14,291 nt of DNA from JBEIQE01 sp040376705 (GCA_040376705.1 JBEIQE010000024.1:1-14291), one strand, 5' to 3'; numbered from the stretch's first letter, positions 1 to 7,574 are shown. A program made the numbers and translations. The notes: generated by a model not told the origin, from the letters alone.

Positions 1-1322
1 CGCAGGTAGTAGTGCCGCCGCAGACCATTGATGACGGCGTTGTGCGCCTGCAGGTAGTTGAGGGTTTTGTTGATAATGTAGTGGTTGAGGGTGACCTCAC
101 CGAGACCGAGCGTAAGCTCATTACTGGCTACGCCAACCGCGTTAAAGGCCAGCCGCTCAACACCCGCCAGCTCGAGCAGGCTATCTTGCTCACTAACGAT
201 CTGCCGGGCGTGAGCGTGCGCGGCATTCTCTCACCTTCAGCCACTTCGGGTGCGTCTGACCTGCGCGTGATTGTTGAGCGTAAGGCTTATGATGCCGAAA
301 TCGGCGTTGATAACTTCGGCAGCCTTTATCTCGGCCGCCTCGAGGGTTATGCCGCTGCCTCAGCCAACTCACTGCTTGGCATGAACGAGCGCCTTTCGGC
401 CACTATGGTTTATGTGCCGGACGACAGCTTTGAAAAAGAGCTGGCCTATGGTGACCTCACTTATGCCCAGCCCATCGGTGTTTATGGCACGCGTCTTGAA
501 GTCAGCGGCGCCGTCAGCTCGACCAACCCCGGCTTCGACCTTGCCCCGTTCAAGGTGAACGGTCAGTCGGTTCTGCTCAGCGCGAAGGTTGTACAGCCCA
601 TCGTTCGTACCCGTAACTTCAACTGGTCGGTTTATGCGCTGCTCGATTGGCGTAATGTGAACACCCAGAGCAATGTGGACGAGACCCGCCACGACCGTAT
701 TGTTGCTTTCCGCCTTGGCACCCGTCTTGACCGCCTCGACAGCTTCCTGGGTGGTGGTTTCAACACCTTCACGGTTGAAGCTGCGCAGGGCATCAATATC
801 TTCGGCGCCAGTGACAAGGGTGATGCCAACCTCTCGCGCACCGAGGGCGATCCACAGTTCACCAAGCTTGAGGCTGAATACCAGCGTCTGCAGCGTCTGG
901 GCTCGTACTTCAACTTGCTGTTCGCCCTTAAGGGCCAGTATGCCAACGATGCCATGCTGTCGTCGGAAGAGTTCGGCGTCGGTGGCTCGGTTTATGGCCG
1001 TGGTTACGATTCATCCGAAGTGCTCGGCGATAGCGGCGTAGCTGGCAAGCTCGAACTGCAGCTCACCAATCCGGTTGCCTTCGAGCCCATTCGCACCTGG
1101 CAGGTTTACACCTTCGTGGATGGTGGCCGAGTCTGGAACCGTGATGCCACTGCCGCTGCCGATAAGGTCATCGATCTGGCCTCAACCGGCCTTGGTGTGC
1201 GCGTGACTTTGCCGTCTGAAACCAAGATGGGCGCTTACGTCGCACTTCCGCTCAACCGGGACGTACAGACCGAGAATAATCAAGACCCTCGGTTCTTCTT
1301 TAATCTCAGCCAAGCCTTCTAA
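1..1322 (+). CDS. ShlB/FhaC/HecB-type outer-membrane transporter (TpsB), 5'-truncated by window edge
   Basis: Outer-membrane beta-barrel of the two-partner secretion family, which exports a large partner exoprotein (TpsA) across the outer membrane. The frame is open from position 3 through the window edge, so a GTG at position 12 is only an internal codon and the signal peptide and N-terminus are missing. The visible protein opens with the family's typical proline-rich segment leading into a POTRA domain (about residues 1-90 counted from position 12, with VEGFVDNVVVEGD). It continues as a barrel of alternating strands. The motif YGRGY, with Arg at residue 330, matches the conserved VRGY/F loop-6 motif of FhaC-like proteins. 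The chain ends in aromatic residues (FFFNLSQAF), as expected for a final strand recognised by the Bam complex. About 436 residues are present, against roughly 550 for full members. No partner TpsA gene lies in the window, so the substrate is unknown. The subfamily is called on motifs only. Confidence 0.82.
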   Translation, partial: QVVVPPQTIDDGVVRLQVVEGFVDNVVVEGDLTETERKLITGYANRVKGQPLNTRQLEQAILLTNDLPGVSVRGILSPSATSGASDLRVIVERKAYDAEIGVDNFGSLYLGRLEGYAAASANSLLGMNERLSATMVYVPDDSFEKELAYGDLTYAQPIGVYGTRLEVSGAVSSTNPGFDLAPFKVNGQSVLLSAKVVQPIVRTRNFNWSVYALLDWRNVNTQSNVDETRHDRIVAFRLGTRLDRLDSFLGGGFNTFTVEAAQGINIFGASDKGDANLSRTEGDPQFTKLEAEYQRLQRLGSYFNLLFALKGQYANDAMLSSEEFGVGGSVYGRGYDSSEVLGDSGVAGKLELQLTNPVAFEPIRTWQVYTFVDGGRVWNRDATAAADKVIDLASTGLGVRVTLPSETKMGAYVALPLNRDVQTENNQDPRFFFNLSQAF

Positions 1323-1344
1323 AACAGGGTTAATGGCTTGATTT

Positions 1345-1364
1345 AAGGGCGTTGTTGGCCTTTT
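1345..1364 (+). terminator. weak terminator-like hairpin after the TpsB gene
   Basis: Just downstream of the TpsB stop, AAGGGC (1345-1350) can pair with GGCCTT-side bases 1358-1363 to give a 6-bp stem that includes one G-U pair, with a 7-nt loop. Only four T residues follow (1361-1364, and the first three pair in the stem). The stem is short and the T tract poor, so this is at best a weak intrinsic terminator separating the TpsB gene from galE. Confidence 0.25.
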
Positions 1365-1367
1365 AGC

Positions 1368-1397
1368 TTGATATTGCACAGCGCCTTTTGGTACATA
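1368..1397 (+). promoter_or_regulatory. possible promoter for the galE operon
   Basis: TTGATA (1368-1373, five of six matches to the sigma-70 -35 box) lies 18 nt before TACATA (1392-1397, a poor -10 box with three of six matches). Transcription would begin near 1403-1405. That would leave a GTG at 1399 outside the message and favour the TTG start at 1429. This is pattern matching by eye in a 106-bp gap; the -10 is weak. Confidence 0.25.
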
Positions 1398-1416
1398 GGT
1401 GCGGCGCAACAAAGCT

Positions 1417-1420
1417 AAGG
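1417..1420 (+). promoter_or_regulatory. ribosome binding site that decides the galE start
   Basis: AAGG lies 8 nt upstream of the TTG at 1429. The in-frame GTG at 1399 has no comparable Shine-Dalgarno sequence. With the TTG start the protein begins a few residues before the Rossmann-fold glycine motif, as usual in GalE. Confidence 0.55.
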
Positions 1421-1428
1421 ATTTTCAA

Positions 1429-2475
1429 TTGACGAACCCCACGGTCCTGGTCACAGGCGGAGCTGGTTACATCGGCTCGCACGTTTGCAAAGCTCTTGCT
1501 GCTCAAGGGTTTACCCCAATCGCTTACGATAATCTGTGCTCAGGTAATGCCGAGGCCGTGAAGTGGGGCCCTTTTGAGGCTGGCGATGTGCGCGATTCTG
1601 GCCGCCTTGACGAGGTGATGACCAAATACAAGCCGGTTGCCACCATGCATTTTGCAGCCCTCATTCAGGTAGGCGAATCGGTGGCCGAGCCCGCCAAGTA
1701 CTACGATAACAACGTGCATGGCTCCTACACCCTGCTCGAGGCTGCCCGCCGTCATGGCATCCGCAGCACGGTGTTTTCAAGCACTGCTGCTGTTTATGGC
1801 ACCCCGCAGTTCACCCCGATTACCGAAGAGCACCCGCTCAAGCCGATCAATCCATACGGCCAGACCAAACTGGTGATGGAAAACATGATCCGCGATTACG
1901 CCAACGCCTACGGCCTTGGCTATACCATTTTCCGTTATTTCAATGCTGCCGGTGCCGATCTTGCTGGTGAGCTGGGTAGCGCGTTCAAGACCGATAGCCA
2001 CGTCATGCCGCTCATCATGCAGGTGGCCTCAGGCCTGCGCCCTGAGTTCAGCATCTTTGGTAACGACTATGAGACAGCCGATGGCACAGCTGTGCGCGAT
2101 TACGTGCATGTGGTTGATCTGGCGGATGCGCATGTGCGCGCCCTCAAGCACCTGTTGGCAGGTGGCGAGAGCCTCACGCTTAATCTGGGTACCAATCAAG
2201 GTCACTCAGTGCGTCAGACCATCGAGCTGGCCCGCAAGATTACCGGCAAGCCTATTCCGGCTACTGAGAGCGCCCGCCGCGCTGGCGATCCGCCTGCACT
2301 GGTGGCCGATGCGACCAAGGCCCGCAGCGTATTGGGCTGGACCCCCGTCAACTCGGCGCTCGAAACCATCATCTCAACCGCATGGGCCTGGCGCCAGAAG
2401 CAGAACCAGCTGGGCCGTGTTGGCGCGCTGATGGGCGAAGCTGTTGTTGATGCCGATAAAAGGAGTGTCGCATGA
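1429..2475 (+). CDS. galE: UDP-glucose 4-epimerase (GalE/ExoB type)
   Basis: Extended short-chain dehydrogenase that interconverts UDP-glucose and UDP-galactose in the cytoplasm with bound NAD. From the TTG start it has 348 residues, close to the roughly 338 of E. coli GalE, plus a short C-terminal tail. The N-terminus reads VLVTGGAGYIGSH, with the NAD-binding GxxGxxG at residues 10-16. The catalytic features are Ser/Thr in FSSTAAVYG (residues 117-119) and YxxxK at Tyr143 and Lys147 (NPYGQTK). RYFNAAGAD and RDYVHVVDLA, also typical of GalE, follow. A GTG at 1399 would add 10 residues but lacks a ribosome binding site. The stop overlaps the ATG of the ExoY-like gene by 4 nt (ATGA). Placement beside an ExoY-like galactosyl-phosphate transferase suggests it feeds UDP-galactose into the polysaccharide; this pairing is an inference. 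Confidence 0.95.
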   Translation: MTNPTVLVTGGAGYIGSHVCKALAAQGFTPIAYDNLCSGNAEAVKWGPFEAGDVRDSGRLDEVMTKYKPVATMHFAALIQVGESVAEPAKYYDNNVHGSYTLLEAARRHGIRSTVFSSTAAVYGTPQFTPITEEHPLKPINPYGQTKLVMENMIRDYANAYGLGYTIFRYFNAAGADLAGELGSAFKTDSHVMPLIMQVASGLRPEFSIFGNDYETADGTAVRDYVHVVDLADAHVRALKHLLAGGESLTLNLGTNQGHSVRQTIELARKITGKPIPATESARRAGDPPALVADATKARSVLGWTPVNSALETIISTAWAWRQKQNQLGRVGALMGEAVVDADKRSVA

Positions 2476-3230
2476 AAGTGAATAACCTGCAGGCCAAGAT
2501 CATGGCCCCCGTCAACCTCACCAGCCGCTTACAGGCTGCTAACGATTCGAGTAAACGTATGGCTGCTATTGCAAACCTTCCTGAATCTGTGCGCGAGATT
2601 GCCACCGCTACGGTGGTTGCGCCCACGCCACTCTCTAAGGTGCTGATCGACCGCATGGGCGCTGCGCTGGCTCTGCTGGCGCTCTCGCCGGTGTTCCTCG
2701 TGCTGTGCTTTATGGTGAAGCGCGATGGTGGTCCTGCGTTTTATGGCCAGAAGCGTATCGGCCGTAATGGCGCTACCTTCAAGTGCTGGAAGTTCCGCAG
2801 CATGGTGATGAACTCAGCCGAAATCCTTGAGCAGATTCTGGCGACCGACCCTGTGGCCAAGGCCGAGTATGAGGCTGACTTCAAACTGAAGAACGATCCG
2901 CGCATCACCAAAATCGGCCATGTTCTGCGCAAGACCAGTCTTGATGAGCTGCCGCAGCTCTGGAACGTATTGGTAGGCGAGATGAGCCTTGTCGGGCCCC
3001 GTCCGGTTACAGCAGCCGAAACACTGAACTACGGTCAGGCGCTTAAAGACTATCTTTCGGTACGTCCCGGCATGACCGGCCTGTGGCAGATTTCAGGCCG
3101 CAACGATGTGACCTATGCCGAGCGCGTACAGCTCGACAGTGAGTATGTAAAGACCCAGTCGTTCTGGGGCGATATCGCCATCATGATCAAGACCGTGCTG
3201 GTCATGCTTAACCGCCGTGGTGCCTATTAA
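2472..3230 (+). CDS. ExoY/WcaJ-family undecaprenyl-phosphate sugar-1-phosphate transferase
   Basis: Initiating enzyme of polysaccharide synthesis: it transfers a hexose-1-phosphate from a UDP-sugar to undecaprenyl phosphate at the inner membrane. At 252 residues it is a small ExoY-like form, without the four-helix N-terminal module of WcaJ/WbaP. A roughly 50-residue polar tail precedes a single membrane segment (about 63-83). The bacterial sugar transferase core follows: FYGQKRIGRNG (89-100), KFRSM (107-111), RKTSLDELPQLWNV (153-166, including the Asp158-Glu159 pair expected in the active site), GEMSLVGPRP (169-178) and RPGMTGLWQISGRNDV (198-213). These blocks resemble rhizobial ExoY, which transfers galactose-1-phosphate, and galE directly upstream fits galactose as first sugar, although specificity cannot be read from sequence. 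AGGAG at 2461-2465 is a good ribosome binding site, and the gene is coupled to galE by an ATGA overlap. It uses GGA/GGG for only 1 of 15 glycines. Confidence 0.93.
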   Translation: MKVNNLQAKIMAPVNLTSRLQAANDSSKRMAAIANLPESVREIATATVVAPTPLSKVLIDRMGAALALLALSPVFLVLCFMVKRDGGPAFYGQKRIGRNGATFKCWKFRSMVMNSAEILEQILATDPVAKAEYEADFKLKNDPRITKIGHVLRKTSLDELPQLWNVLVGEMSLVGPRPVTAAETLNYGQALKDYLSVRPGMTGLWQISGRNDVTYAERVQLDSEYVKTQSFWGDIAIMIKTVLVMLNRRGAY

Positions 3231-3703
3231 TGAGCGCGGCCTTCACCGAGCAATATAAAGTCGGCGATACTGACCAGCGCCCATGGGGCAGCTATATTGT
3301 AACCGGTGTGGGCTATAACGCCGCGAATGAAGAGTTCTGCACCAAGGACATTACGGTTAAGAGCGGCGGGATCCTCTCGTTGCAGTCGCACGACCAGCGC
3401 CGCGAGAAGTGGACTGTGAAAAGCGGCACACTCACCGTGGTGCTTGATGACCAGTGCCTCACACTCGAGGCTGGCCAGAGCGTTGATATTCCGCTCGGCG
3501 CCATTCACTGTATGGCTAATCTCGGCATGCAGGAATGTGTGGTGGGCGAGTTGCAGGAAGGTATCTGCCGCGAGGCGGACATCAAGCGTTATGTCGATGC
3601 CAATGGCCGCAAGACCGAAGCATTGACCACCGATGCCATGAAAGCCAGCGTGGCGCATTACAATGTAATAGCCGAGAAAATTGCAGCACTGGTTAGCGCT
3701 TGA
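3230..3703 (+). CDS. single-domain cupin, mannose-6-phosphate isomerase type II-like
   Basis: Small cytoplasmic cupin of 157 residues resembling the C-terminal isomerase domain of bifunctional GDP-mannose pyrophosphorylase/phosphomannose isomerases. The core motif is SLQSHDQRREKWTVKSGT at residues 50-67. Gln52, His54 and Glu59, with His93 in PLGAIHCMANLG, are the expected metal ligands. The usual second His-rich stretch is replaced (SHDQRREKW), so catalytic competence is not certain. The N-terminal VGDTDQRPWGSY is also typical of the family. No nucleotidyltransferase domain is attached. In this locus it would interconvert fructose-6-phosphate and mannose-6-phosphate for GDP-mannose supply, or act as a sugar-binding cupin of unknown role. 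The start ATG shares one base with the stop of the ExoY-like gene (TAATG), implying coupled translation. Its 3' end overlaps the convergent GT2 gene by 11 nt. Confidence 0.82.
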   Translation: MSAAFTEQYKVGDTDQRPWGSYIVTGVGYNAANEEFCTKDITVKSGGILSLQSHDQRREKWTVKSGTLTVVLDDQCLTLEAGQSVDIPLGAIHCMANLGMQECVVGELQEGICREADIKRYVDANGRKTEALTTDAMKASVAHYNVIAEKIAALVSA

Positions 3704-4637
3704 ATACGCGTAGCTTGAACTGCTCGTACAACTGCCCAGCTAAAAAAGCAGGCACCGGCCACGGGCGCATGAAGCACTTCAGTGCCGCGCCAATATTCTT
3801 CTGCTTTACGGCATTAATGAGTAATCGCCATTGCAGGCGGCAATCAACACTCAGGTAATGCTGGTGCAGGGCCTTTTTCTCATCTGCATTCAGGGCTTTG
3901 ATGTTGCCTAAGGCATCATCGCAATCGCGCAGGTTCTGCAGGTCGCGCTCTGAATGGAGTGAGCTTAGCGAGTTTGGCCGCACTACCGAGATATATCCCT
4001 GCGCGGGTAGCAGCAGCAGCCGTGCCCCATGGGCTAGCGCGCGGGTATACAGCTCATAGTCTTCGCCCAAACGCATATGCTCTTGATATCTAATGCCATG
4101 ATTGGCCAGAAACTCACGGCGCATGAGTGGCTTGATAAAGCCAAGCTCGGCCCGTTCGCGGCGGGTATCGGTAACGTTAGATAAAACAAATTGGGTCAGC
4201 GTTACAGTGCGGGGCAGGGCTAGGCGATCACCAATCAGGGCTGTGCGTGCGCCATCCACACTATTTTCGGGCACTTGCCACATATCATCAGCAATCAGGT
4301 CGGCATCCATGCTTGCGGCCAGCAGGCCTTTCAGGCGGCCGGGTAGCATAAAATCATCCGCATCCAGCACGGTAATCCATGGGCTCAGGCTGGCGGCAAT
4401 CGCTTTGTTACGTGCGGCGGCTGGTCCGGCGTTGGGGCTCTGTGCAATCACCTGCAGGCGGCTGGTACCGTCATCTGCTGCTTTGGCTATGGCAATGGTG
4501 CCGTCGCGCGAGGCATCATCCACCACCACCACCTCAGCGGCCTCGGGCTGAGCTAAGGCCGATGTAATGGCTCGCGCAATCGTCGCCTCGGCGTTATACG
4601 CCGCGATGATGACGGTGATAGGGGCAGAGGCAGTCAT
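3693..4637 (-). CDS. family 2 glycosyltransferase (GT-A fold), ExoO-like
   Basis: Inverting GT-A glycosyltransferase that would add one sugar from a nucleotide donor to the lipid-linked repeat unit on the cytoplasmic side. It has 314 residues. The family start is ITVIIAAYNAEATI (7-20), followed by VVVDDASRDGT (37-47), the DxD-type metal site LDADD (91-95) and GEDYELY (191-197) with the likely catalytic base in the ED pair. No clear membrane span is seen. It is paralogous to the next gene upstream on the same strand: both begin MTASA and share blocks such as LIADD/MIADN and KPLxRxxxL, suggesting tandem duplication. The general form recalls rhizobial ExoO, but donor and linkage are unknown. Its ATG overlaps the stop of the upstream GT2 by 4 nt, making it the last gene of the leftward operon. 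It ends inside the convergent cupin gene (11-nt overlap). Confidence 0.88.
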   Translation of the reverse strand: MTASAPITVIIAAYNAEATIARAITSALAQPEAAEVVVVDDASRDGTIAIAKAADDGTSRLQVIAQSPNAGPAAARNKAIAASLSPWITVLDADDFMLPGRLKGLLAASMDADLIADDMWQVPENSVDGARTALIGDRLALPRTVTLTQFVLSNVTDTRRERAELGFIKPLMRREFLANHGIRYQEHMRLGEDYELYTRALAHGARLLLLPAQGYISVVRPNSLSSLHSERDLQNLRDCDDALGNIKALNADEKKALHQHYLSVDCRLQWRLLINAVKQKNIGAALKCFMRPWPVPAFLAGQLYEQFKLRVFKR

Positions 4638-4642
4638 GATCC
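4621..4642. repeat. 22-bp direct repeat, copy 1 (GT2/GT2 junction)
   Basis: This segment matches 5604-5625 at 20 of 22 positions. It covers the last codons of one GT2, the ATGA overlap and the first codons (MTASA) of the next GT2. Core sequence on the + strand: GGGCAGAGGC, one variable base, then GTCATGATCC. Together the two copies flank the 4634-5620 gene exactly. Confidence 0.7.
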
Positions 4643-5620
4643 TGTGCGCCTGAGGAGTTTGCCGCGGAGCCGGTTCCAGATAACAGGTAGAACGGCTGGA
4701 TTGTACACCAGTGCCACCAGCGCATGGTCAGGACGGAGCCGCTTGATCGCGTTAATCACAACGCCAGCATCAATTTCAGCTTTGTTGTTCCGCTCGGTTA
4801 TGAATACGGCATCAGTGCGCCGATTCAGAATCTGCTTTTCGGTCTCGGTGATTGTACCGCTGTAGGTCTGGCAAAGAAAGTCGGACATTTGACGGGACAA
4901 CTCGCCGCGCGAGACCGGAAGGACGGTTCTGGTTAGCGGAGAGTCTGCCTTAGAAATTAGACCCCAGCGAATGGTATAGATATACCAAGCGTCTGGTAGC
5001 AGGGCATATTTACAGCGGTGGAGCAGAAGTTCACAGACATAAAGAAAATCCTCGGCATAACGCTGGGCGTTCCTGTAGCGGACACCTGTCCGGCGCAGCA
5101 CATCTGCCCTAATGAGAGGTTTAGTCCAGCCAATCGGCCAGAGATTTTCACCGGGAATGTCCTTGCTCACATATTGTTCAAACGAAACGTCCATCGGCGC
5201 CGTACAGTAGTCAGTCCGGGCCGCAATCGCATCAGCCATATGGTCATAAAGCAGAAGGTTGTCGGCAATCATGTCGGCGCCAGTGGCCTCGGCGGCCGAC
5301 AGCAGTTTTTCCAGACGCTTCGGTTGCCAAGCATCATCGGAATCAAGAATGGCAATCCACTCGCCTGTAGAGGTATCAATGGCGGCGTTGCGGGCGGTTG
5401 AAGGGCCTCCATTTTTCTCAAGTGCGATGACATGCAGGCGAGGATCTTCGGCGGACAGCCTGTGCAGAACTTCCAGCGTGTTGTCGGTTGAGGCATCATC
5501 GGCAAGAATGATCTCGAAGTTCTGGTGCGTTTGCTGCTGGACCGAACGGATGGCGCGGTCAATAAATCCGGCTGCATTATAGACCGGAATAATGACGGAG
5601 ACGAGGGCAGAGGCTGTCAT
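4634..5620 (-). CDS. family 2 glycosyltransferase (GT-A fold)
   Basis: Cytoplasmic GT-A glycosyltransferase of 328 residues. The start is set at the ATG at 5618-5620, which overlaps the upstream GT4 stop as ATGA. It has GAAGGT about 9 nt upstream and aligns with the MTASA start of the downstream paralogue. An in-frame ATG at 5653 would add 11 residues inside the GT4 gene and is not favoured. Motifs in order: VSVIIPVYNAAGFIDRAI (7-24), DDASTDNT (41-48), NGGPSTARN (70-78), the metal-binding LDSDD (92-96), a KPLIR block (167-171) and AEDF with Glu190-Asp191. It is a tandem paralogue of the 3693-4637 gene, and near-identical 22-bp repeats lie at both of its ends. Donor and acceptor sugars are unknown. 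The second half contains IFTIRWGLIS-like residues after DAWYIY and no membrane span. Confidence 0.88.
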   Translation of the reverse strand: MTASALVSVIIPVYNAAGFIDRAIRSVQQQTHQNFEIILADDASTDNTLEVLHRLSAEDPRLHVIALEKNGGPSTARNAAIDTSTGEWIAILDSDDAWQPKRLEKLLSAAEATGADMIADNLLLYDHMADAIAARTDYCTAPMDVSFEQYVSKDIPGENLWPIGWTKPLIRADVLRRTGVRYRNAQRYAEDFLYVCELLLHRCKYALLPDAWYIYTIRWGLISKADSPLTRTVLPVSRGELSRQMSDFLCQTYSGTITETEKQILNRRTDAVFITERNNKAEIDAGVVINAIKRLRPDHALVALVYNPAVLPVIWNRLRGKLLRRTGS

Positions 5621-5625
5621 GATCC
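5604..5625. repeat. 22-bp direct repeat, copy 2 (GT4/GT2 junction)
   Basis: Matches 4621-4642 at 20 of 22 positions. It spans the Gly-Ser-stop end of the GT4, the ATGA overlap and the MTASA start codons of the GT2. The upstream genes at both junctions end in Gly-Ser (GGATCATGA on the coding strand). That is unexpected, because one junction follows a GT4 and the other a GT2. Confidence 0.7.
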
Positions 5626-6678
5626 AATTACCTTCAAAAGAGATTGCTCCCACAGATCCATTTGGGTCTGGCAGTTAATCGCAGGGCGAGAGGCATGATG
5701 CAGCACTTCGATCGAGAGTGCGTTGTAATACTCAGCATCCGTCCACAGGCGATTGACGGCAGCAGCCCAGTCCTCCGTCGGAGCGTCGGGGGATAGTAGA
5801 ATACCGCCTGGGCCGACTGCCTCGGGTAGGCCGCCAATCGCTGAGGCAATAACCGGGATGCCGCTGAATTGTGGCTCGCTGGCGATGCGGCCATAGCCCT
5901 CAGCCCACTGGCTGGGGGCGAGGACGATTTTAGCTTTACCGTAAACTGTCTTCATGTCTTTTGTTGGGGGGGACAGAGTGACATTGGGCAGGCGGGCTAG
6001 CCGGTTTTCAAGAGACACTCGCTCTTCGGGGGTTAGCGGCCATGATTCAACAAAAGAAAATGGAATATTGGGGCAGAGTTTTGCCACAGCCAGAGCAACC
6101 TCAAGTCCTTTCTTTGGGTGGGGGTTGATGAAGGTGACGTTTTCGCGTGTCGTCGTGGTCTTGTACTTTGCGGCATCAATCATCGGGTGAATGACAACAG
6201 GGGCTACTCCATAAGCCTCCCGGTAGGTATTCGCCGTAAATTCCGAATTGGCGACACACGGTATCATGCCCAGCTCTGAAAATTCCCCGCCGTGCTGGCT
6301 AAACTCGACATCCTGCAGCATCATGACCACTGGCGTCCCGGTTTTCTGTGCAGCCAAGGCCATGCGGACGGGGTCGCGGGCAAGTACGACAACAACATCC
6401 GGCTTAAAACTTGCAGTGACCTCCGCCATTCCTTCCCACGGAAACCAGCCACGATAGACTGGATAGCCGAGGTCGGTATCCATCGCTGTCTTGCGACGGA
6501 GAAGTTTCATTAAAATGCGGGCGCGGAGGGCGGTATAGCCTGCCCCGCTCAGCGCACTTAAAACGGCAGATTCGTGCCCACGGGTCTTCAGCAGAGTCGC
6601 TAGCTGGTTGCCCGAGGCTTGCGCGCCACCATACATCTGTGGTGTGAAAAGCTGCCCAGTGGCGAGCAAAACTCTCAT
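5617..6678 (-). CDS. family 4 glycosyltransferase (GT-B fold), left copy
   Basis: Retaining GT-B glycosyltransferase of 353 residues acting on the lipid-linked oligosaccharide at the cytoplasmic face. The start is placed at the ATG at 6676-6678, which overlaps the upstream stop (ATGA) and gives MRVLLATGQ, matching the MRILFATCQ start of the paralogue at 12074-13150. A longer form from 6705 would run into the upstream gene. The N-terminal domain has the acceptor-side glycine loop MYGGAQASG (15-23). The C-terminal donor domain has NVTFINPHPKKG (180-191), the EX7E motif at Glu260 and Glu268 (WAEGYGRIASE), GIPVIAS and GGLPEAVGPGGI (282-293). By eye about half of the residues match the right-hand copy, with identical blocks such as MLQDVEF, TTRENVTFINPHP and QFSGIPVIAS. 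The donor sugar is not predictable. Second gene of the leftward four-gene operon. Confidence 0.92.
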   Translation of the reverse strand: MRVLLATGQLFTPQMYGGAQASGNQLATLLKTRGHESAVLSALSGAGYTALRARILMKLLRRKTAMDTDLGYPVYRGWFPWEGMAEVTASFKPDVVVVLARDPVRMALAAQKTGTPVVMMLQDVEFSQHGGEFSELGMIPCVANSEFTANTYREAYGVAPVVIHPMIDAAKYKTTTTRENVTFINPHPKKGLEVALAVAKLCPNIPFSFVESWPLTPEERVSLENRLARLPNVTLSPPTKDMKTVYGKAKIVLAPSQWAEGYGRIASEPQFSGIPVIASAIGGLPEAVGPGGILLSPDAPTEDWAAAVNRLWTDAEYYNALSIEVLHHASRPAINCQTQMDLWEQSLLKVIGS

Positions 6679-7574
6679 GAGGATTGGTCCTGTACTGTTG
6701 GCCATCCAAAATGTGTAATCATATTTTGGATCTTGGTATCATTACCGCTATTGAACAAGTTCTCGGCAACAAGACTAACCGCTTGGGATGAGGGCCATAC
6801 GGTTATAACTACGTTATTGGCGGTCTTTCTGTAAACACATCCGTTCCGCCGGGCCATCCAAAAGAGCCAGATATCATCAGCCTTAGGGCAGACTGTGGTA
6901 AAGGTTTCTTCGTCGAGGACTTGGGGGGCAAACGCGTTAGGGGGATAGAGAATGCCGCCGACGCCGGTTGGAAAAATATCCGTGGCAACGAGTGCGCCGG
7001 GGACTTCCAGTTGCCATTGGCCATAGGGCAGAGGCAGGCCTTCCGTACAAAAGCAGATTTTATGAGCCCGGTGACAGACGATTTCTTTGGTGTCGCCACT
7101 CCAGCTTGTCACCAGGCTGCTCAGCCAGTCCAGACTGTAATAAACATCATCGTCTGCGGTGACTATAAAGGCCTTCGGAAATTCTTTCAGTGCGGGGATG
7201 ATCTTCTTATACGGGCCAATATCCGTTGGTGTTTCGCGGATGGTAAGACCACTAACAGTGAGTGCTCTGATCTCGGAAGGCAGCTTATCACTATCCCTTG
7301 TATCAATCCAAAGGATAACCTGATCCGGTTTCATGTCCTGCATTAAGAGGCAGTGCAGTGTGGGCAGCAGGGTAGGAAAACGCGGTGCGTAGGAGGTCAG
7401 CGAGACAATCAGCGGTGCCTTGAGGCCGTGCGGTTGCGCTTTGATGTTTTGCCGGCGCCAACGTAGCCGCGTCAGAGTGAGCAGCAGCCGAGGCCGCAGG
7501 ATAACGTCGAAAAAATGACGATAGCGCCAGAAAAAGGCGTGTTTAATCCGGCTTAGTCCGGTTCTTTGGTCCAT
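6675..7574 (-). CDS. GT-A-like glycosyltransferase with TADDDV motif
   Basis: Probable cytoplasmic glycosyltransferase of 299 residues and first gene of the leftward operon. The ATG at 7572-7574 is chosen because GAGG lies 6 nt upstream; a TTG at 7634 has no such site and would add 20 unlike residues. After a basic N-terminal stretch (residues 1-50, many Arg and Lys) comes LIVSLTSYAPRF (55-66), QVILWIDTRD (85-94), GPYKKIIPAL (120-129) and the metal-binding IVTADDDVYY (137-146). This order (SLTSY, then ILW, YKK and TADDDV) is one I recall from bacterial capsule and lipopolysaccharide glycosyltransferases of the GT-A superfamily, often annotated only as glycosyltransferase. A later HRAHKI segment also fits. 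Specificity is unknown. The stop overlaps the following GT4 by ATGA. Confidence 0.8.
   Translation of the reverse strand: MDQRTGLSRIKHAFFWRYRHFFDVILRPRLLLTLTRLRWRRQNIKAQPHGLKAPLIVSLTSYAPRFPTLLPTLHCLLMQDMKPDQVILWIDTRDSDKLPSEIRALTVSGLTIRETPTDIGPYKKIIPALKEFPKAFIVTADDDVYYSLDWLSSLVTSWSGDTKEIVCHRAHKICFCTEGLPLPYGQWQLEVPGALVATDIFPTGVGGILYPPNAFAPQVLDEETFTTVCPKADDIWLFWMARRNGCVYRKTANNVVITVWPSSQAVSLVAENLFNSGNDTKIQNMITHFGWPTVQDQSS

Noticed and set aside
1916..2431. 171-codon open frame on the + strand inside galE
   Set aside because: It is an out-of-frame shadow of a well-supported galE; the translation is rich in Ser, Arg, Ala and Trp with no recognisable domain.
5018..5401. 127-codon open frame antisense to the GT2 at 4634-5620
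   Set aside because: Composition is that of a reverse-complement shadow, and the GT2 motifs run through it on the other strand.
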